A stretch of 64,000 nucleotides of DNA from Chamaecrista fasciculata (taxonomy: Eukaryota > Streptophyta > Magnoliopsida > Fabales > Fabaceae): the NCBI GenBank assembly GCA_003254925.1, contig QANZ01034009.1:76613-140612 (forward strand), read 5' to 3'. The position numbers and the translations under genes were made by a program. Shown here piece after piece: positions 63,628 through 64,000 of this stretch (its first letter is position 1; every line of letters begins with the position of its first letter). Below the pieces are notes generated by a model that searched no databases, was not told where the DNA came from, and saw only the letters and a program-made list of their open reading frames with translations.

Positions 63628-64000
63628 CTGTTGAAATATTTAAGTTCAAATAAAAGAGAAAATTAAAATAAAAAGGTGAAGAGTATAGAAGTGTAAAAAT
63701 ATATATTTTTTCTGTATCTATTTGTTAAAATTTGTTAGAATTCTCAAACTTCTGATTATATATGATTATTAATTTTTTTTTATTTTTAATATATATTTTG
63801 GGGTTTATTTCTCTATAAAATTAGTGGGTTTTCTTCAGGTTATTTTTTATAAATGCTGAAAATGTATTTTTCATATTTTTTATTTTCAATATAATTTAGA
63901 AAATATTTTCCAAAAAATGTCTCTTGAATTGTAATAATATATTTTCAATACAAATAAAAATTAAAAATATCAATGCAAATATATCCTAGTTTTTGTTATT
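63628..64000 (-). other. Start of distal ABCG first intron (runs off the window)
   Basis: AT-rich intron sequence upstream of the exon at 63548-63627. By comparison with the proximal copy (intron of 1.27 kb) the first exon should lie roughly 1 kb or more beyond the right edge. Confidence 0.6.

Overview
This is an AT-rich nuclear window from a eudicot plant. The evidence is long multi-exon genes with GT/AG introns, micro-exons, and plant-specific families (villin, chloroplast NTRC, class B heat-shock factor, two-repeat AP2 factor, ABCG half-transporters). The spacers are packed with MITEs, LINE and SINE debris and microsatellites. The species cannot be named from the sequence. Exon models were assembled by hand from splice sites, phase and family conservation.

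Layout. 1-10.3 kb: gene-free, layered transposon remnants (nested Mutator-like MITEs, a Tourist-like element, an LTR-like fragment, short TSD-flanked inserts). 10.3-23.1 kb (+): a villin gene of the VLN2/VLN3 type, 977 codons, with a leader intron of 2.1 kb, a GC-AG intron, an 11-nt micro-exon and a SINE in one intron. 24.2-25.6 kb (-): a single-exon type II membrane protein of unknown role, convergent with villin. 25.7-31.1 kb: spacer with an LTR-like stretch and a Mutator-like hairpin MITE. 31.2-34.5 kb (+): an AP2-like transcription factor with a 9-nt VYL micro-exon. 35.25-36.25 kb: a 1-kb Mutator-like element with a GC-rich, gene-like interior. 37.45-38.99 kb (-): HSFB3-type heat-shock factor. 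39-44.7 kb: spacer with a candidate Helitron and a 5'-truncated LINE bounded by perfect target-site duplications. 44.8-50.4 kb (+): NTRC. 50.56-64 kb (-): a tandem duplication carrying two ABCG15-like genes. The proximal copy is intact (684 codons). The distal copy runs off the window, has lost its tail to a transposon, and carries a 348-bp intronic tandem duplication.

The genes are unrelated in function (actin bundling, transcription, plastid redox control, lipid or cuticle export) and do not form a pathway. Their order (villin, AP2, HSFB3, NTRC) matches my recollection of the Arabidopsis At2g41740-At2g41680 block, so this is probably an ancient syntenic segment. I see no new defence or enzymatic system. 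The most interesting signals are transposon effects on the distal ABCG copy and a set of extremely short retrotransposition-like footprints.
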